A program made the translations under genes and the position numbers. Below the pieces are notes generated by a model, which saw nothing but the letters and a program-made list of their open reading frames with translations, was not told where the DNA came from and did not search any database. Below, piece by piece: positions 1 to 9,539 of a stretch of 33,148 nt of DNA (positions are counted from its first letter, which is position 1; every line of letters begins with the position of its first letter). The stretch comes from Gammaproteobacteria bacterium (GTDB lineage: Bacteria; Pseudomonadota; Gammaproteobacteria; Pseudomonadales; Pseudohongiellaceae). The stretch is taken from positions 12,696 through 45,843 of the forward strand of contig PARV01000034.1 in NCBI GenBank assembly GCA_002712055.1, given 5' to 3'.

Positions 1-141
1 GAAGCTATGCCCAAAATAACGGAAATGCATAAGCCTAGAGTGAACCATGAAGAATAAGCCACCACCTACAAGCAGGACTACCAGTGGTGGTCCCCACATA
101 AATTCGGCGAAAGCTGACAGTGCGGCTTCTACTTGATCCAT
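1..141 (-). CDS. Amino acid carrier / sodium:alanine symporter (AGCS) family protein, N-terminal fragment, truncated by window edge
   Basis: Reverse-strand translation from ATG at 141: MDQVEAALSAFAEFMWGPPLVVLLVGGGLFFMVHSRLMHFRYFGHSF. The WGPP(L)xxLLxGxGLxF motif is typical of the AGCS N-terminus. Not in the ORF track because it runs off the window. Confidence 0.75.
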   Translation of the reverse strand, partial: MDQVEAALSAFAEFMWGPPLVVLLVGGGLFFMVHSRLMHFRYFGHSF

Positions 142-191
142 AACAAAATTGTCGAGCCTCTAGCTATCGAAATTGCAATCGTTAGTAGGAA

Positions 192-2549
192 CTATTGAAT
201 ATTGTCGGCAAAAGTAAAACCAACCGGCGGGTCTATGTTTTGCAGGTGCTCCACGAAATAATCCCAGCGACGTTTCATAAAATAACGTGAATTGCCAAAT
301 CTGTGACCCGCATTGGGAAGCATCAATAAATCAAAATCCTTCTCTGCCTCTATTAAGGCTTCCACCACTAGCATGGTGCTAGTTGGATGCACATTAGTAT
401 CCATCATGCCGTGGGCAAGTAACAGTTTACCTTCAAGCTTCTCGACGAGCAGCTGGTTCGCTTGGTTGTCATAGCTCGTCGCCACTTCCCCATCGCCGTT
501 GGTTGTATTGGTCTCTGAGTAAGTCTCCAGTAATCCTTGCCATTTTTCGCCCCAGTCATCAGCATAGTTTCGGTTATCGTGATTTCCAGCGCTCGAAACA
601 GCAACTTTATAGAACTCCGGGTAGCGCAGTATGCCAGCTGTAGAAGCAAACCCTCCTCCTGAATGACCCCAGATCCCTACTCGGTCTACGTCTAACCAAG
701 CGTACCGTTCAGCCAGCTGACGAATAGCAGAGATCTGGTCAGGGAGCCCATTGTCTCCCATGTTTCCGTAGTAAGCATCGTGGAAAGATTTAGATCGACC
801 AGGGGTCCCCATTGCGTCCACTTCTACTACTACGAAGCCAAGCTCTGCCAACGCTTGCTTATCACGTCGAGACGCTTGGAAAGCTCGGCTACCCACACTA
901 CCGGTCTGTGGACCAGGGTATAGATAGTTTAGTACCGGATAAGATTGGGTTTTATCCAAGTTGGACGGTTGATACATCAGTCCATATAGATCCGTCTGCT
1001 GATCCCGGGCTTTTACTTTGAAAGGTATTGGTGCCACCCATCCCGCTTCCAATAACGCGCTAATATCGGTTTCTTCCAATTTTGTGATGATCTCACCATC
1101 TCTGTCGCGCACTACCGACTTAGCTGGCCGGGTCGGCGTAGACCAAGTGTCAGTAAAGTAGCTGGCAGAATCGGACCAGTTAATAGCATGATGACCCAAC
1201 TCCGGGGTTAGGTTGACTAAATTACTTCCATCGAAACTAACCCGATATAGATAAGAGTAGTAAGGATCTCCAGGTTCACGGTTCGAACCAATGAAATAAA
1301 TCAGCTCATTCTCACCGTCAACTTGTTGTATCTCTAGCACACTCCATTCCCCACTGGTGACCTGCCTCTTGAATTGACCATTTGTTAGATCATGAAAATA
1401 TAGATGTCCCCAATCGGATTTTTCAGAAAACCAAATGAACTCGTTGCGTTCATCCAAAACGCGCCAGTTCGCCGAACCGACACCCGATTCATAATAAGTG
1501 CTGACAGACTCACTGAATACGTCCCGTACTACTCCAGTTTCAGGGTTCGCCACTCTTAGCTGAGCCAACTTGTGATCGCGGCTTGAAGAAACAAAAGCCA
1601 ATTGCTGGCTGTCCGCGCTCCATTCTACATCGAGAAACCTTCCGTTGCGTCCTGCCACATGATCACTAGTCGTTGATCGATGAGGGTCAGGGGACATCTT
1701 CAAACGTACTAACCTCGGCTTTTCTTCCAGGTGAATGACGACTCGCTCAATTAAGAAAATGTGCTCATCTCCCGGTAACGCATATTTCCACGCATCAAGT
1801 TCTGGATGCCCTACTTGTGTTGAGTAAAGGTACATCTCTTCGACATTTCTACTATCGTGTCTGAACGTCGCTATCCTCTTGGAGTCCGGAGACCAGAGTA
1901 ATACTGGGCCCTCTCCTCGACTCCAACCGGCATTATTGGTGGCGTATCCGTAATTTTCGGAGCCATCGAAAGTTAACTGAGTGAGATCATTGGTCGCGGC
2001 GTCACGTAGCCATAGATTATGGCCTTCTATATACGCAGCTTTCTGACCATCAGGTGACAAATATTCTTCCCCCGGCGTATCTTCCAACCGCTCCAAGGAA
2101 TAGCTCACGAGATTGAGACGATATCGCGATCCGTCGAAATTGAACTCCACAAGGTCCGCACTATCAGTAATTTTTATCTGACTTAAATCCAGATTAGTTC
2201 CGTGTGTATCTTCTTCTGTGTATCCCGACAACGTTTCAGCCAATCTTGTTCGATCAAATAAAGATAACTTTTCCATGGTGGCCAAATCGACAAGAATGTA
2301 ATCATATCCCTGTGCCGAAGATTTCTGGTAAATCAGACTTTCATCATCTTGCCAGTACTGATTAAGAACTGCGTCATAAATTAATTCCGAGGTGTTAGGA
2401 TCTAGGAATTTCTCTGCTCTTTCGTAATCTTTCACCACCGACGTTTGCCCTCGGCTTTGTTCCGGTGGCTGTGACTCAGGCAAACACGCTGCCATAAGAA
2501 CTAGCAATAAAATTAAGGGTATTCGTTGCCAACTATCAAAGGTCTTCAT
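192..2549 (-). CDS. S9 family prolyl oligopeptidase / dipeptidyl peptidase IV-like lipoprotein
   Basis: 785 aa. Lipobox-like N-terminus (LVLMAAC), WD/TolB-like beta-propeller repeats, catalytic GHSGGGF serine motif, HGMMDTNVHP Asp region and NAGHRF His. Confidence 0.92.
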   Translation of the reverse strand: MKTFDSWQRIPLILLLVLMAACLPESQPPEQSRGQTSVVKDYERAEKFLDPNTSELIYDAVLNQYWQDDESLIYQKSSAQGYDYILVDLATMEKLSLFDRTRLAETLSGYTEEDTHGTNLDLSQIKITDSADLVEFNFDGSRYRLNLVSYSLERLEDTPGEEYLSPDGQKAAYIEGHNLWLRDAATNDLTQLTFDGSENYGYATNNAGWSRGEGPVLLWSPDSKRIATFRHDSRNVEEMYLYSTQVGHPELDAWKYALPGDEHIFLIERVVIHLEEKPRLVRLKMSPDPHRSTTSDHVAGRNGRFLDVEWSADSQQLAFVSSSRDHKLAQLRVANPETGVVRDVFSESVSTYYESGVGSANWRVLDERNEFIWFSEKSDWGHLYFHDLTNGQFKRQVTSGEWSVLEIQQVDGENELIYFIGSNREPGDPYYSYLYRVSFDGSNLVNLTPELGHHAINWSDSASYFTDTWSTPTRPAKSVVRDRDGEIITKLEETDISALLEAGWVAPIPFKVKARDQQTDLYGLMYQPSNLDKTQSYPVLNYLYPGPQTGSVGSRAFQASRRDKQALAELGFVVVEVDAMGTPGRSKSFHDAYYGNMGDNGLPDQISAIRQLAERYAWLDVDRVGIWGHSGGGFASTAGILRYPEFYKVAVSSAGNHDNRNYADDWGEKWQGLLETYSETNTTNGDGEVATSYDNQANQLLVEKLEGKLLLAHGMMDTNVHPTSTMLVVEALIEAEKDFDLLMLPNAGHRFGNSRYFMKRRWDYFVEHLQNIDPPVGFTFADNIQ

Positions 2550-2621
2550 AAGAAGCTCTCCAACACCAAGAAATAGTGTTAGCTAGGACTGGATTTTAAA
2601 AATTGGTGCACGAGATGGACT

Positions 2622-3674
2622 TTAAAGTAAGGCATCCAAAATTAGATTTGTCGAATCCACAATACGTTCATCACGTGCACGGAGATCTGGAGCAAACGTT
2701 TCTCCTGTAAGATGCTGAAGTCCCTGTATATAACGCACAGCTATTTCATTAGCCTGATCTTGCGTGAACTGTTGGCCTTTCTCATTAACCATGCCACGAG
2801 CAAACTCCTTTGAAAATGACACAGGCTTTCCGTCACGAGACAACAATTCTCCATTATCATCCAGTTTCCAAAACCGAGAAGAATCCATGGTGTAGAGTTC
2901 ATCGGCAGAGACGATCCGGCCTTCGCTATTGACTCCATGTTCGGTCTTTGTATCTACTAATACCATCCGCTTCCCTGAGAGGTACCGAGATACCATACCG
3001 AAAGCCATGAGAGAAGAGTTTCTTATCTGGCCATATTGTTCCCAGCTGCATATATCATTATCCACTAAATACAGGGCATCGGTAGTGCGGTCCACGTGAT
3101 CCTTGGTACTTGGAGTATCCATCAGGTAAGGAAGAATGCCATTAGGTTCAAGCTCTCCAACAATAAGTTTGTGCCCGGCATATTGCATCACGCTCTGCCC
3201 CGCGTCCTTCGCTGCTAACCAGTGTTTATATAGCGAGGTGGAAGTAGAGCTCTCAGCCATATATAGCCTCAGCACATTTTCCAATTGTATTAGGTCCAGA
3301 TTCTCAGCTGGAATTACCGTTGAACTTGGTTTGAGTCGGGCCACCTCGAACTGAGAGGATCCGAGCACATCTTTTACCAAACGAAACATATGATCGTGAT
3401 TGAAAGCAAGTACTTGATCCTTAAATGGAATCGCTCCCCGATTTACATCATGGGTAGAAATGCGGTTATTTCGAAACATTAGGCGTATGGGTTTACCAAC
3501 ATTGTTAACAAGGCTGTCAGAAAAAACTGAATCAGACACCTTGCCTTCAAGAACAGTGACTCCGTTGAGGCGAGGGAGATCACCATCTTTTATGAGTTCT
3601 TTAATGGACCTTCCCTTACTGACTGTAGCACCGTGGGATGCGACCAGCTCACGAATTTCTTTTTCGTCTAGCAT
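2622..3674 (-). CDS. purC: Phosphoribosylaminoimidazole-succinocarboxamide (SAICAR) synthase, divergent long form
   Basis: 350 aa. Motifs NNRISTHDVNRG, DTPSTKDH, LVDTKTEHG and DELYTMDSSRFW correspond to PurC signatures. The N-terminal GKVRD motif appears as GKVSD. Confidence 0.85.
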   Translation of the reverse strand: MLDEKEIRELVASHGATVSKGRSIKELIKDGDLPRLNGVTVLEGKVSDSVFSDSLVNNVGKPIRLMFRNNRISTHDVNRGAIPFKDQVLAFNHDHMFRLVKDVLGSSQFEVARLKPSSTVIPAENLDLIQLENVLRLYMAESSTSTSLYKHWLAAKDAGQSVMQYAGHKLIVGELEPNGILPYLMDTPSTKDHVDRTTDALYLVDNDICSWEQYGQIRNSSLMAFGMVSRYLSGKRMVLVDTKTEHGVNSEGRIVSADELYTMDSSRFWKLDDNGELLSRDGKPVSFSKEFARGMVNEKGQQFTQDQANEIAVRYIQGLQHLTGETFAPDLRARDERIVDSTNLILDALL

Positions 3675-3781
3675 AAGTTACCAGTATCAATGTCTCTGTT
3701 TGTAAGGAAAGAAACGAAGCATAGTGGAATCAGGAAATGACTACAAGAAAGCAAAGCTTAGGTTCATTCGGTGCTTATAAA

Positions 3782-3836
3782 TAAAATCAGCAACCCTATC
3801 TCAGCTATCGCTACTGAGCTAAAATCAGCTCCCTAT
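3782..3836. repeat. Imperfect direct repeat TAAAATCAGC-(aa)-CCCTAT / TAAAATCAGC-(t)-CCCTAT between purC and pgi
   Basis: Copies at 3782-3799 and 3820-3836, 38 bp start to start; the second copy overlaps the pgi start codon (3835). Confidence 0.5.
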
Positions 3837-5406
3837 GAGTAAGCCTACACAAACTTTAGCGTGGCGAAACCTACTTAGGGAATCCGAAGGTTTCAAGACT
3901 CCCGACTTTCGCTTGGAGGATCTGTTTGCAGGAGATAATAATCGGTTCGATCGTTTTTCCATTTCCACCGATCATTTGTTGCTGGACTACTCCAAAAATT
4001 ATTTGACTGAACAGAGTTTTAAGCTTCTTATCGATCTCGCAAATGAATGTAAACTGCCAACATCTATTGCTGCTATGTTTTCCGGCGATAAGATCAACTA
4101 CTCCGAGAATAGGGCCGCGCTTCACGTCGCGTTGCGAGATCCGGATAGCGATTTGTCTGAAGTTGGAGAAACATTAGATAAAATATCTGGTTTGGTAGAA
4201 GCTTTGCATGACGGTAACTTTAAAGGTCATGGCGGAACGCAGATTACCGATGTGGTTAACATCGGGATCGGTGGGTCCAACCTAGGTCCAGTACTTCTGT
4301 GTGAAGCCTTTGCTGATTTCGTTAACGAAATACCACATGTACATTTTGTTTCCAACATTGATCCGTCCCACCTTCGCAGCACTTTGAGCTCCCTGAACCC
4401 TGCTTCCACGTTGTTCATAATCGCTTCCAAATCATTCACTACTATAGAGACTCAGCAGAATGCCGAAATGGCTCGACTCTGGTTATTAAACCACTTGCCA
4501 GATGAAAGAGCCCTTTCTGCGCATTTCATCGCAATCACAGAGAATGTGCAGGCAGCACAGGAATTTGGTATCAGCACCGATAACTTGTTTCCCATTTGGG
4601 ACTGGGTAGGAGGCAGGTATTCGTTATGGTCTGCAGTTGGTTTACCGATAGCCATCGCTATCGGTATGAAGAACTTTCGGGAATTACTAGCAGGGGCTCA
4701 TTCAATGGACCAGCATTTCCAGAGAACTGCGCTCCACGAGAATATGCCCGTTATAATGGGATTATTAACTGTGCTCTACACCGGTTTCTTCAACAGCCAT
4801 AGCACGGCAATCGTTCCCTACAGCCAACGTTTGAAACTTTTACCTACTTATCTGCAGCAGCTTCACATGGAAAGTCTCGGCAAAAGTGTCGATGTGACAG
4901 GTGGACCAGTTTCGACGAACACAGGAGAAATAATTTGGGGAACGGCCGGTACCGATGCACAGCACTCCTATTTTCAGTTGCTACATCAGGGTACCCGGTT
5001 TATACCCATTGATTTCATAGCTGTAGCTAAACCCATGTTTAATAAAGAACAGGAACAACACCAATATTTGCTCGCTAACTGTTTTGGTCAGAGTCTCTCT
5101 TTGATGCGAGGTCATACAGATTCAGAGGCACCACACAAAAACGTCCCAGGAAACAAACCCTGCAATACCCTTGTGCTTGAAGAACTGAGTCCTTATAACC
5201 TTGGTAGCCTTATTGCTCTCTATGAGCATAAAGTGTTCGTACAAAGTGCAATCTGGAACATAAATCCATTCGATCAATGGGGTGTGGAGTTTGGCAAAAA
5301 CGTGGCCCAAGAAGTGTTTGATTCCCTTTCCAAGAATCCAGTGACAATAGACTTTGATGCATCAACGAACGGTCTTATCCGTTTCATTAAGAAATGGAAC
5401 AATTAG
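3835..5406 (+). CDS. pgi: Glucose-6-phosphate isomerase
   Basis: 523 aa. IGIGGSNLGP, SKSFTTIET, GGRYSLWSAVGLPIA and EHKVFVQSAIWNINPFDQWGVEFGK are Pgi signatures. Confidence 0.97.
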   Translation: MSKPTQTLAWRNLLRESEGFKTPDFRLEDLFAGDNNRFDRFSISTDHLLLDYSKNYLTEQSFKLLIDLANECKLPTSIAAMFSGDKINYSENRAALHVALRDPDSDLSEVGETLDKISGLVEALHDGNFKGHGGTQITDVVNIGIGGSNLGPVLLCEAFADFVNEIPHVHFVSNIDPSHLRSTLSSLNPASTLFIIASKSFTTIETQQNAEMARLWLLNHLPDERALSAHFIAITENVQAAQEFGISTDNLFPIWDWVGGRYSLWSAVGLPIAIAIGMKNFRELLAGAHSMDQHFQRTALHENMPVIMGLLTVLYTGFFNSHSTAIVPYSQRLKLLPTYLQQLHMESLGKSVDVTGGPVSTNTGEIIWGTAGTDAQHSYFQLLHQGTRFIPIDFIAVAKPMFNKEQEQHQYLLANCFGQSLSLMRGHTDSEAPHKNVPGNKPCNTLVLEELSPYNLGSLIALYEHKVFVQSAIWNINPFDQWGVEFGKNVAQEVFDSLSKNPVTIDFDASTNGLIRFIKKWNN

Positions 5407-5423
5407 CTCAATAAGATCAATAC

Positions 5424-5861
5424 ATGATGCTCCGAACGGGCCGTAAAGACGATGAAGACTGGTTGTTCCAGTTATTTAGTAGCACCATGCAGGACTATAT
5501 TGACGACGCTTGGGGTTGGGACGAACTTTTGCAACGCGAGGGATTTATTACTTCATTACCCGCAAACAAATTCCAAGTACTAGAATTTGCTGGCAAAGCG
5601 GTTGGTAGTTACTACCTCAGTGATCGAGAGACCCACTTCCTACTAGATATGATTATGGTTATTCCAGAACAACAGCGCAAGGGTTATGGGAAATTGATGA
5701 TGAAGCAGATCAAGAGGCAATCGATAGATAATAATAAGCCTATTTGTTTAAATGTGCTTAAATCGAATCCTGCCATCCAATTTCATCTAAGTGAAGGGTT
5801 TCAGAAAATGGAAGATGACGAACATAGCATCAGCATGGTGTGGCCCGGCCCAGACTCATAG
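5424..5861 (+). CDS. GNAT family N-acetyltransferase
   Basis: 145 aa. IMVIPEQQRKGYGKLMMKQI acetyl-CoA binding motif A and a C-terminal NPAIQFHLSEGFQKM motif B. Confidence 0.88.
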   Translation: MMLRTGRKDDEDWLFQLFSSTMQDYIDDAWGWDELLQREGFITSLPANKFQVLEFAGKAVGSYYLSDRETHFLLDMIMVIPEQQRKGYGKLMMKQIKRQSIDNNKPICLNVLKSNPAIQFHLSEGFQKMEDDEHSISMVWPGPDS

Positions 5862-6297
5862 TGATTACTTTATAGCCACCGCTAAGTTCACGGTGAGAAA
5901 TTTCAGTGAACCCGAACTTTTTATAAAGTTTTATAGCAGGTTCGTTCCGAACCGATGTCTCAACCCTGAAGCGACTTCTGGGTTTATGCTCCAATAAGGC
6001 ATGTAACAATCTACTCCCCAAACCAGAACGGAAATGACTCGGTGTTACAATGAGACTGCTGATCAGTAGATCATCTTCAATACCTTCCACTTCGATGGCC
6101 GCAAGCAATTCCTCGCCGTCACATATTCCGAAGTAATGAGAGCAGCTTCTCTGTATATCTTTGATGCTGCGGTTTAACGGTGGAAATTTATCCTCCCCAA
6201 TCAAATTCGCTTCCTCCTGATAGGCCATCCTAGCTAGCTGCCAGATTTTTCCTGCAATATCAGGTGAGTGTTGGTCCAGAAGATGTACCGTGTTCAT
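5830..6297 (-). CDS. GNAT family N-acetyltransferase
   Basis: 155 aa. LIVTPSHFRSGLGSRLLHALL motif A and NEPAIKLYKKFGFTE motif B. Confidence 0.88.
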   Translation of the reverse strand: MNTVHLLDQHSPDIAGKIWQLARMAYQEEANLIGEDKFPPLNRSIKDIQRSCSHYFGICDGEELLAAIEVEGIEDDLLISSLIVTPSHFRSGLGSRLLHALLEHKPRSRFRVETSVRNEPAIKLYKKFGFTEISHRELSGGYKVITMSLGRATPC

Positions 6298-6311
6298 ACC
6301 ACAAAAGAAAC

Positions 6312-7664
6312 TCAGGTTCTAATCAGGGCAAGTAGCTCATCAGTTTTCATCCGCATTAAGTGCTCATCCGCACGGGACTCAACGTTAAGTCGCACTACAG
6401 GTTCAGTATTGGATATCCGTAAATTGAATCGCCAGTTATCAAAAGACATGGAAAGGCCGTCAGTATGATCGATCTTATGCGCTTCCGATCTATAAGTTTC
6501 TTCAACGGTTTGAATCAATGCCGCTGGATATTCGATAGTGTTGTTAATTTCACCACTGGCTGGGAAAGCAGCCATACGTTTGTCTACCAGCTCCGAGAGG
6601 GGTTTATTTGTTTTTGTCATCAGTTCCGCTACGATCAGCCAAGGGATCATTCCACTGTCGCAGTAAAAAAAATCTTTGAAGTAATGATGGGCACTCATCT
6701 CTCCGCCATATATCGCATCCTCTGCGCGCATACGTTCCTTTATAAAACCATGCCCAGTCTTGCACTTGATCGCGTTCCCACCCCTTGATTGGACGATCTC
6801 TATAGTGTTCCAGATCAGACGTGGATCATACACAATACCCGCCCCTGGACACTTTTCCAAAAAGTACTCCGCCAGCAGACCAACAATATAATAGCCTTCG
6901 ATAAAGCGTCCTTTTTCATCGAAGAAGAAACAACGATCAAAGTCGCCGTCCCAAGCAATTCCCAAGTCGGCCTGGTTTGTATTGACTGAGTGAATTGTTG
7001 GTTCACGATTCTCGATCAGTAATGGATTGGGTACACCATTAGGGAAGTTACCGTCAGGTTTATGTTGTATCTTAACGAGATCAAACGGACAATGTGGCTC
7101 CAATTGATCAATTATCAATCCAGCAGCACCATTGCCTGAATTACAAACGATCTTCAAAGGCCTCAGCGAGTCAATATCTACATAACACAACAAATGCTTT
7201 ATGTAGGCAGGTCTAGTATCTTGTTCCGTGATAGTTCCTTTCGTGTTTACCTCAGAAAATTCATTTTTCTCTACCAGCTGCTTGATATCATTGAGCCCAG
7301 AATCACTGCTAATAGGTCTAGAATTCTCGCGAACCAACTTCATTCCGTTGTAATCCTTTGGATTGTGGCTGGCGGTAACAATTATCCCGCCATCAGTTCC
7401 AAGGTGGGACGTAGCAAAATACACTTCTTCTGTGCCACATTGACCGATGTTGATGACATTAACACCGCTATCGATCAACCCGGCCACTAATGAGTCGCAA
7501 AGTTGCCTGCTAGTCAATCGAACGTCATAACCTACAACGACTGAGGAAGGCGTCAGATAGTCAACAAACGCCCGGCCTATCCGGTAGGCGATTTCCTGAT
7601 TGAGCTGGTCAGGAATCTTTCCTCGGATGTCATATGCCTTGAAACAACTTATTGAATCGTTCAT
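6312..7664 (-). CDS. Phosphomannomutase / phosphoglucomutase (ManB/CpsG/AlgC type)
   Basis: 450 aa. Catalytic [26 protein letters not shown] metal-binding loop, [10 protein letters not shown] sugar-binding motif and a C-terminal [14 protein letters not shown] phosphate-binding motif. Confidence 0.95.
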   Translation of the reverse strand: MNDSISCFKAYDIRGKIPDQLNQEIAYRIGRAFVDYLTPSSVVVGYDVRLTSRQLCDSLVAGLIDSGVNVINIGQCGTEEVYFATSHLGTDGGIIVTASHNPKDYNGMKLVRENSRPISSDSGLNDIKQLVEKNEFSEVNTKGTITEQDTRPAYIKHLLCYVDIDSLRPLKIVCNSGNGAAGLIIDQLEPHCPFDLVKIQHKPDGNFPNGVPNPLLIENREPTIHSVNTNQADLGIAWDGDFDRCFFFDEKGRFIEGYYIVGLLAEYFLEKCPGAGIVYDPRLIWNTIEIVQSRGGNAIKCKTGHGFIKERMRAEDAIYGGEMSAHHYFKDFFYCDSGMIPWLIVAELMTKTNKPLSELVDKRMAAFPASGEINNTIEYPAALIQTVEETYRSEAHKIDHTDGLSMSFDNWRFNLRISNTEPVVRLNVESRADEHLMRMKTDELLALIRT

Positions 7665-7930
7665 ATCATTCCGGCTGAAGTTTGTTCAACTATTTTGGGC
7701 ATGTCCGACGTTAAGATGAATGATCCAAACATTTCCAGGATACTGAGAGTACACCTAAACTGGCTCTTCTATACCAGACCGAATACGTGGCTACACAACA
7801 ATGAGAAGCATCTACATACCCGCTATCTTAGTCGACAGAAACAAACATATTACCGTTTCGTGCAGTCGTAAATAACTACTTCTCTGAGACCAGCATGGAA
7901 TAAACATCTAGATCGTGCTCCTTTGCGGAT

Positions 7931-9361
7931 TTAGGTCTTAGTTCTATCTTCGCGTCCATAGATGTCCTCTATCCGCACAATATCATCTTCCCCGAGGTAA
8001 TCTCCTAACTGGACTTCGATAATTTCCACCGGCTCCTCACCCTTATTCACAATGCGATGTTTACTGCCAACAGGGATAAAGGTTGATTCGTTTACACCTA
8101 GTTCAAACTCTCTATCATCACAAGTAATCAATCCCACTCCACTAACGACTGTCCAATGCTCTGCTCTATGCTTGTGAAATTGCAGGGAAATTGATTCGCC
8201 CGGATTCACCATCAGGTGCTTTACCTGGTAGTTATTTCCGGTTGCCAGTGATTCATAATACCCCCAAGGCCTGACCACCTTCGCATGGCTGTTAATCTCT
8301 CCACGCCCGGCATTTTCCAATTGCTTCACAATTTGCTTAACCAACTGCACCTTGCCTTTGCAAGCCACTAATAAAGCATCTGGGGTTTCTACAATTACGG
8401 TGTCATCCATACCAACCACCGTAACTAGCCGTGAATGGGCTTGGATATAGCTGTTGCTCACAGCCTCGATTAGCACATCACCGTTTATCACATTCCCATT
8501 TTCATCTTTACTATCAATTTTCCAGAGCGCATCCCAAGCTCCCAAATCATTCCAGCTTGCATCTAAGGGAACCACCACTGCGTTTTTAGTAACTTCCATC
8601 ACAGCGCAATCTATCGACTCATTGCGACACCGGGCAAATGCTTCTTCGGGAAGCAGATCGAAGTCAGCACACCTTTCTATTTCTGCAAAGGCTTGCTTGC
8701 ACGACGAGTAAATGTCTGAGGCGTGCTTCTCTAGCTCATGCAGGTAATCGGTTGCCCTAAAGAGAAACATGCCGCTGTTCCATAAGTAGTTACCTGAATC
8801 TAGATAAGACTGGGCGGTAGCAGTGTCTGGCTTCTCTACGAAATCGGCTACGCGATAAGCGTCTATTTTTTTAATCAGAGACCCTGTTTTTATATAACCG
8901 TATCCCTTTTCTGGTGTACTTGGCACTATACCAAATGTGACTAGTTTATTTTGTCGCGCCAAAGCTACGCCCTTTTTTATAGCCTCGTGAAGGGCAGACT
9001 TATCTTTTATAAGATGATCTGCAGGCAACACCAACAGGGATACATCAGGGTCAATGTTCATTGCTTGCAGCGCAGCTATTGCCACTGCTGGGGCGGTATT
9101 TCTGCCAATCGGTTCCAGCAGAATACGGTTGCAAGTCTTGCCAAGTTGCCTGACTTGTTCGGCCACCAAGAAGCGATGTTCGCTGTTACAAACTACCAAA
9201 GGTTCAGAGATCTCAGGTAAGCCTTCCAGACGGGTAAGCGTATTTTGAAACAAAGAACCTTGATATTGCGGAAAGTTAATGAATTGTTTCGGCAGCAAGG
9301 TCCTTGAAACCGGCCAAAGGCGGGAACCGATACCACCAGCGAGGACAACAGGAAGCAGCAT
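7931..9361 (-). CDS. manC: Mannose-1-phosphate guanylyltransferase / mannose-6-phosphate isomerase (bifunctional ManC/CpsB type)
   Basis: The track ORF starts at 9424, but MLLPVVLAGGIGSRLWPVSR at 9361 is the natural start. Nucleotidyltransferase motif plus a C-terminal cupin type II PMI domain (RPWGYYESL, QFHKHRAEHWTVVSG). Confidence 0.95.
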   Translation of the reverse strand: MLLPVVLAGGIGSRLWPVSRTLLPKQFINFPQYQGSLFQNTLTRLEGLPEISEPLVVCNSEHRFLVAEQVRQLGKTCNRILLEPIGRNTAPAVAIAALQAMNIDPDVSLLVLPADHLIKDKSALHEAIKKGVALARQNKLVTFGIVPSTPEKGYGYIKTGSLIKKIDAYRVADFVEKPDTATAQSYLDSGNYLWNSGMFLFRATDYLHELEKHASDIYSSCKQAFAEIERCADFDLLPEEAFARCRNESIDCAVMEVTKNAVVVPLDASWNDLGAWDALWKIDSKDENGNVINGDVLIEAVSNSYIQAHSRLVTVVGMDDTVIVETPDALLVACKGKVQLVKQIVKQLENAGRGEINSHAKVVRPWGYYESLATGNNYQVKHLMVNPGESISLQFHKHRAEHWTVVSGVGLITCDDREFELGVNESTFIPVGSKHRIVNKGEEPVEIIEVQLGDYLGEDDIVRIEDIYGREDRTKT

Positions 9362-9476
9362 AAATTTCACCTGGGAAAAGAGGTGGCAATGGTAGCAAAT
9401 TATTGTTGCAATTAATAAAACCATAGGGGTTGAGCTATTCGGTAACCAACTTTATAACGAATTTGTTATCGATTAT

Positions 9477-9494
9477 TTAGCGCTGGCGCGCTAA
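9477..9494. promoter_or_regulatory. Perfect 7-bp inverted repeat TTAGCGC-TGGC-GCGCTAA upstream of fabA, candidate operator
   Basis: Read directly from the sequence, 45 bp upstream of the fabA start, overlapping a -10-like TAATAT (9492-9497). Confidence 0.45.
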
Positions 9495-9539
9495 TATCGC
9501 AGCCCTTGAAAAGTAGGCCTGCTGAGCTAAAAGAATTGT

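Noticed and set aside
6465-6788. 107-aa + strand ORF, plus neighbouring 6268-6468, 6789-6989 and 7194-7490
   Set aside because: All are antisense to the phosphomannomutase gene (the first also reaches into its downstream neighbour); no domain signatures.
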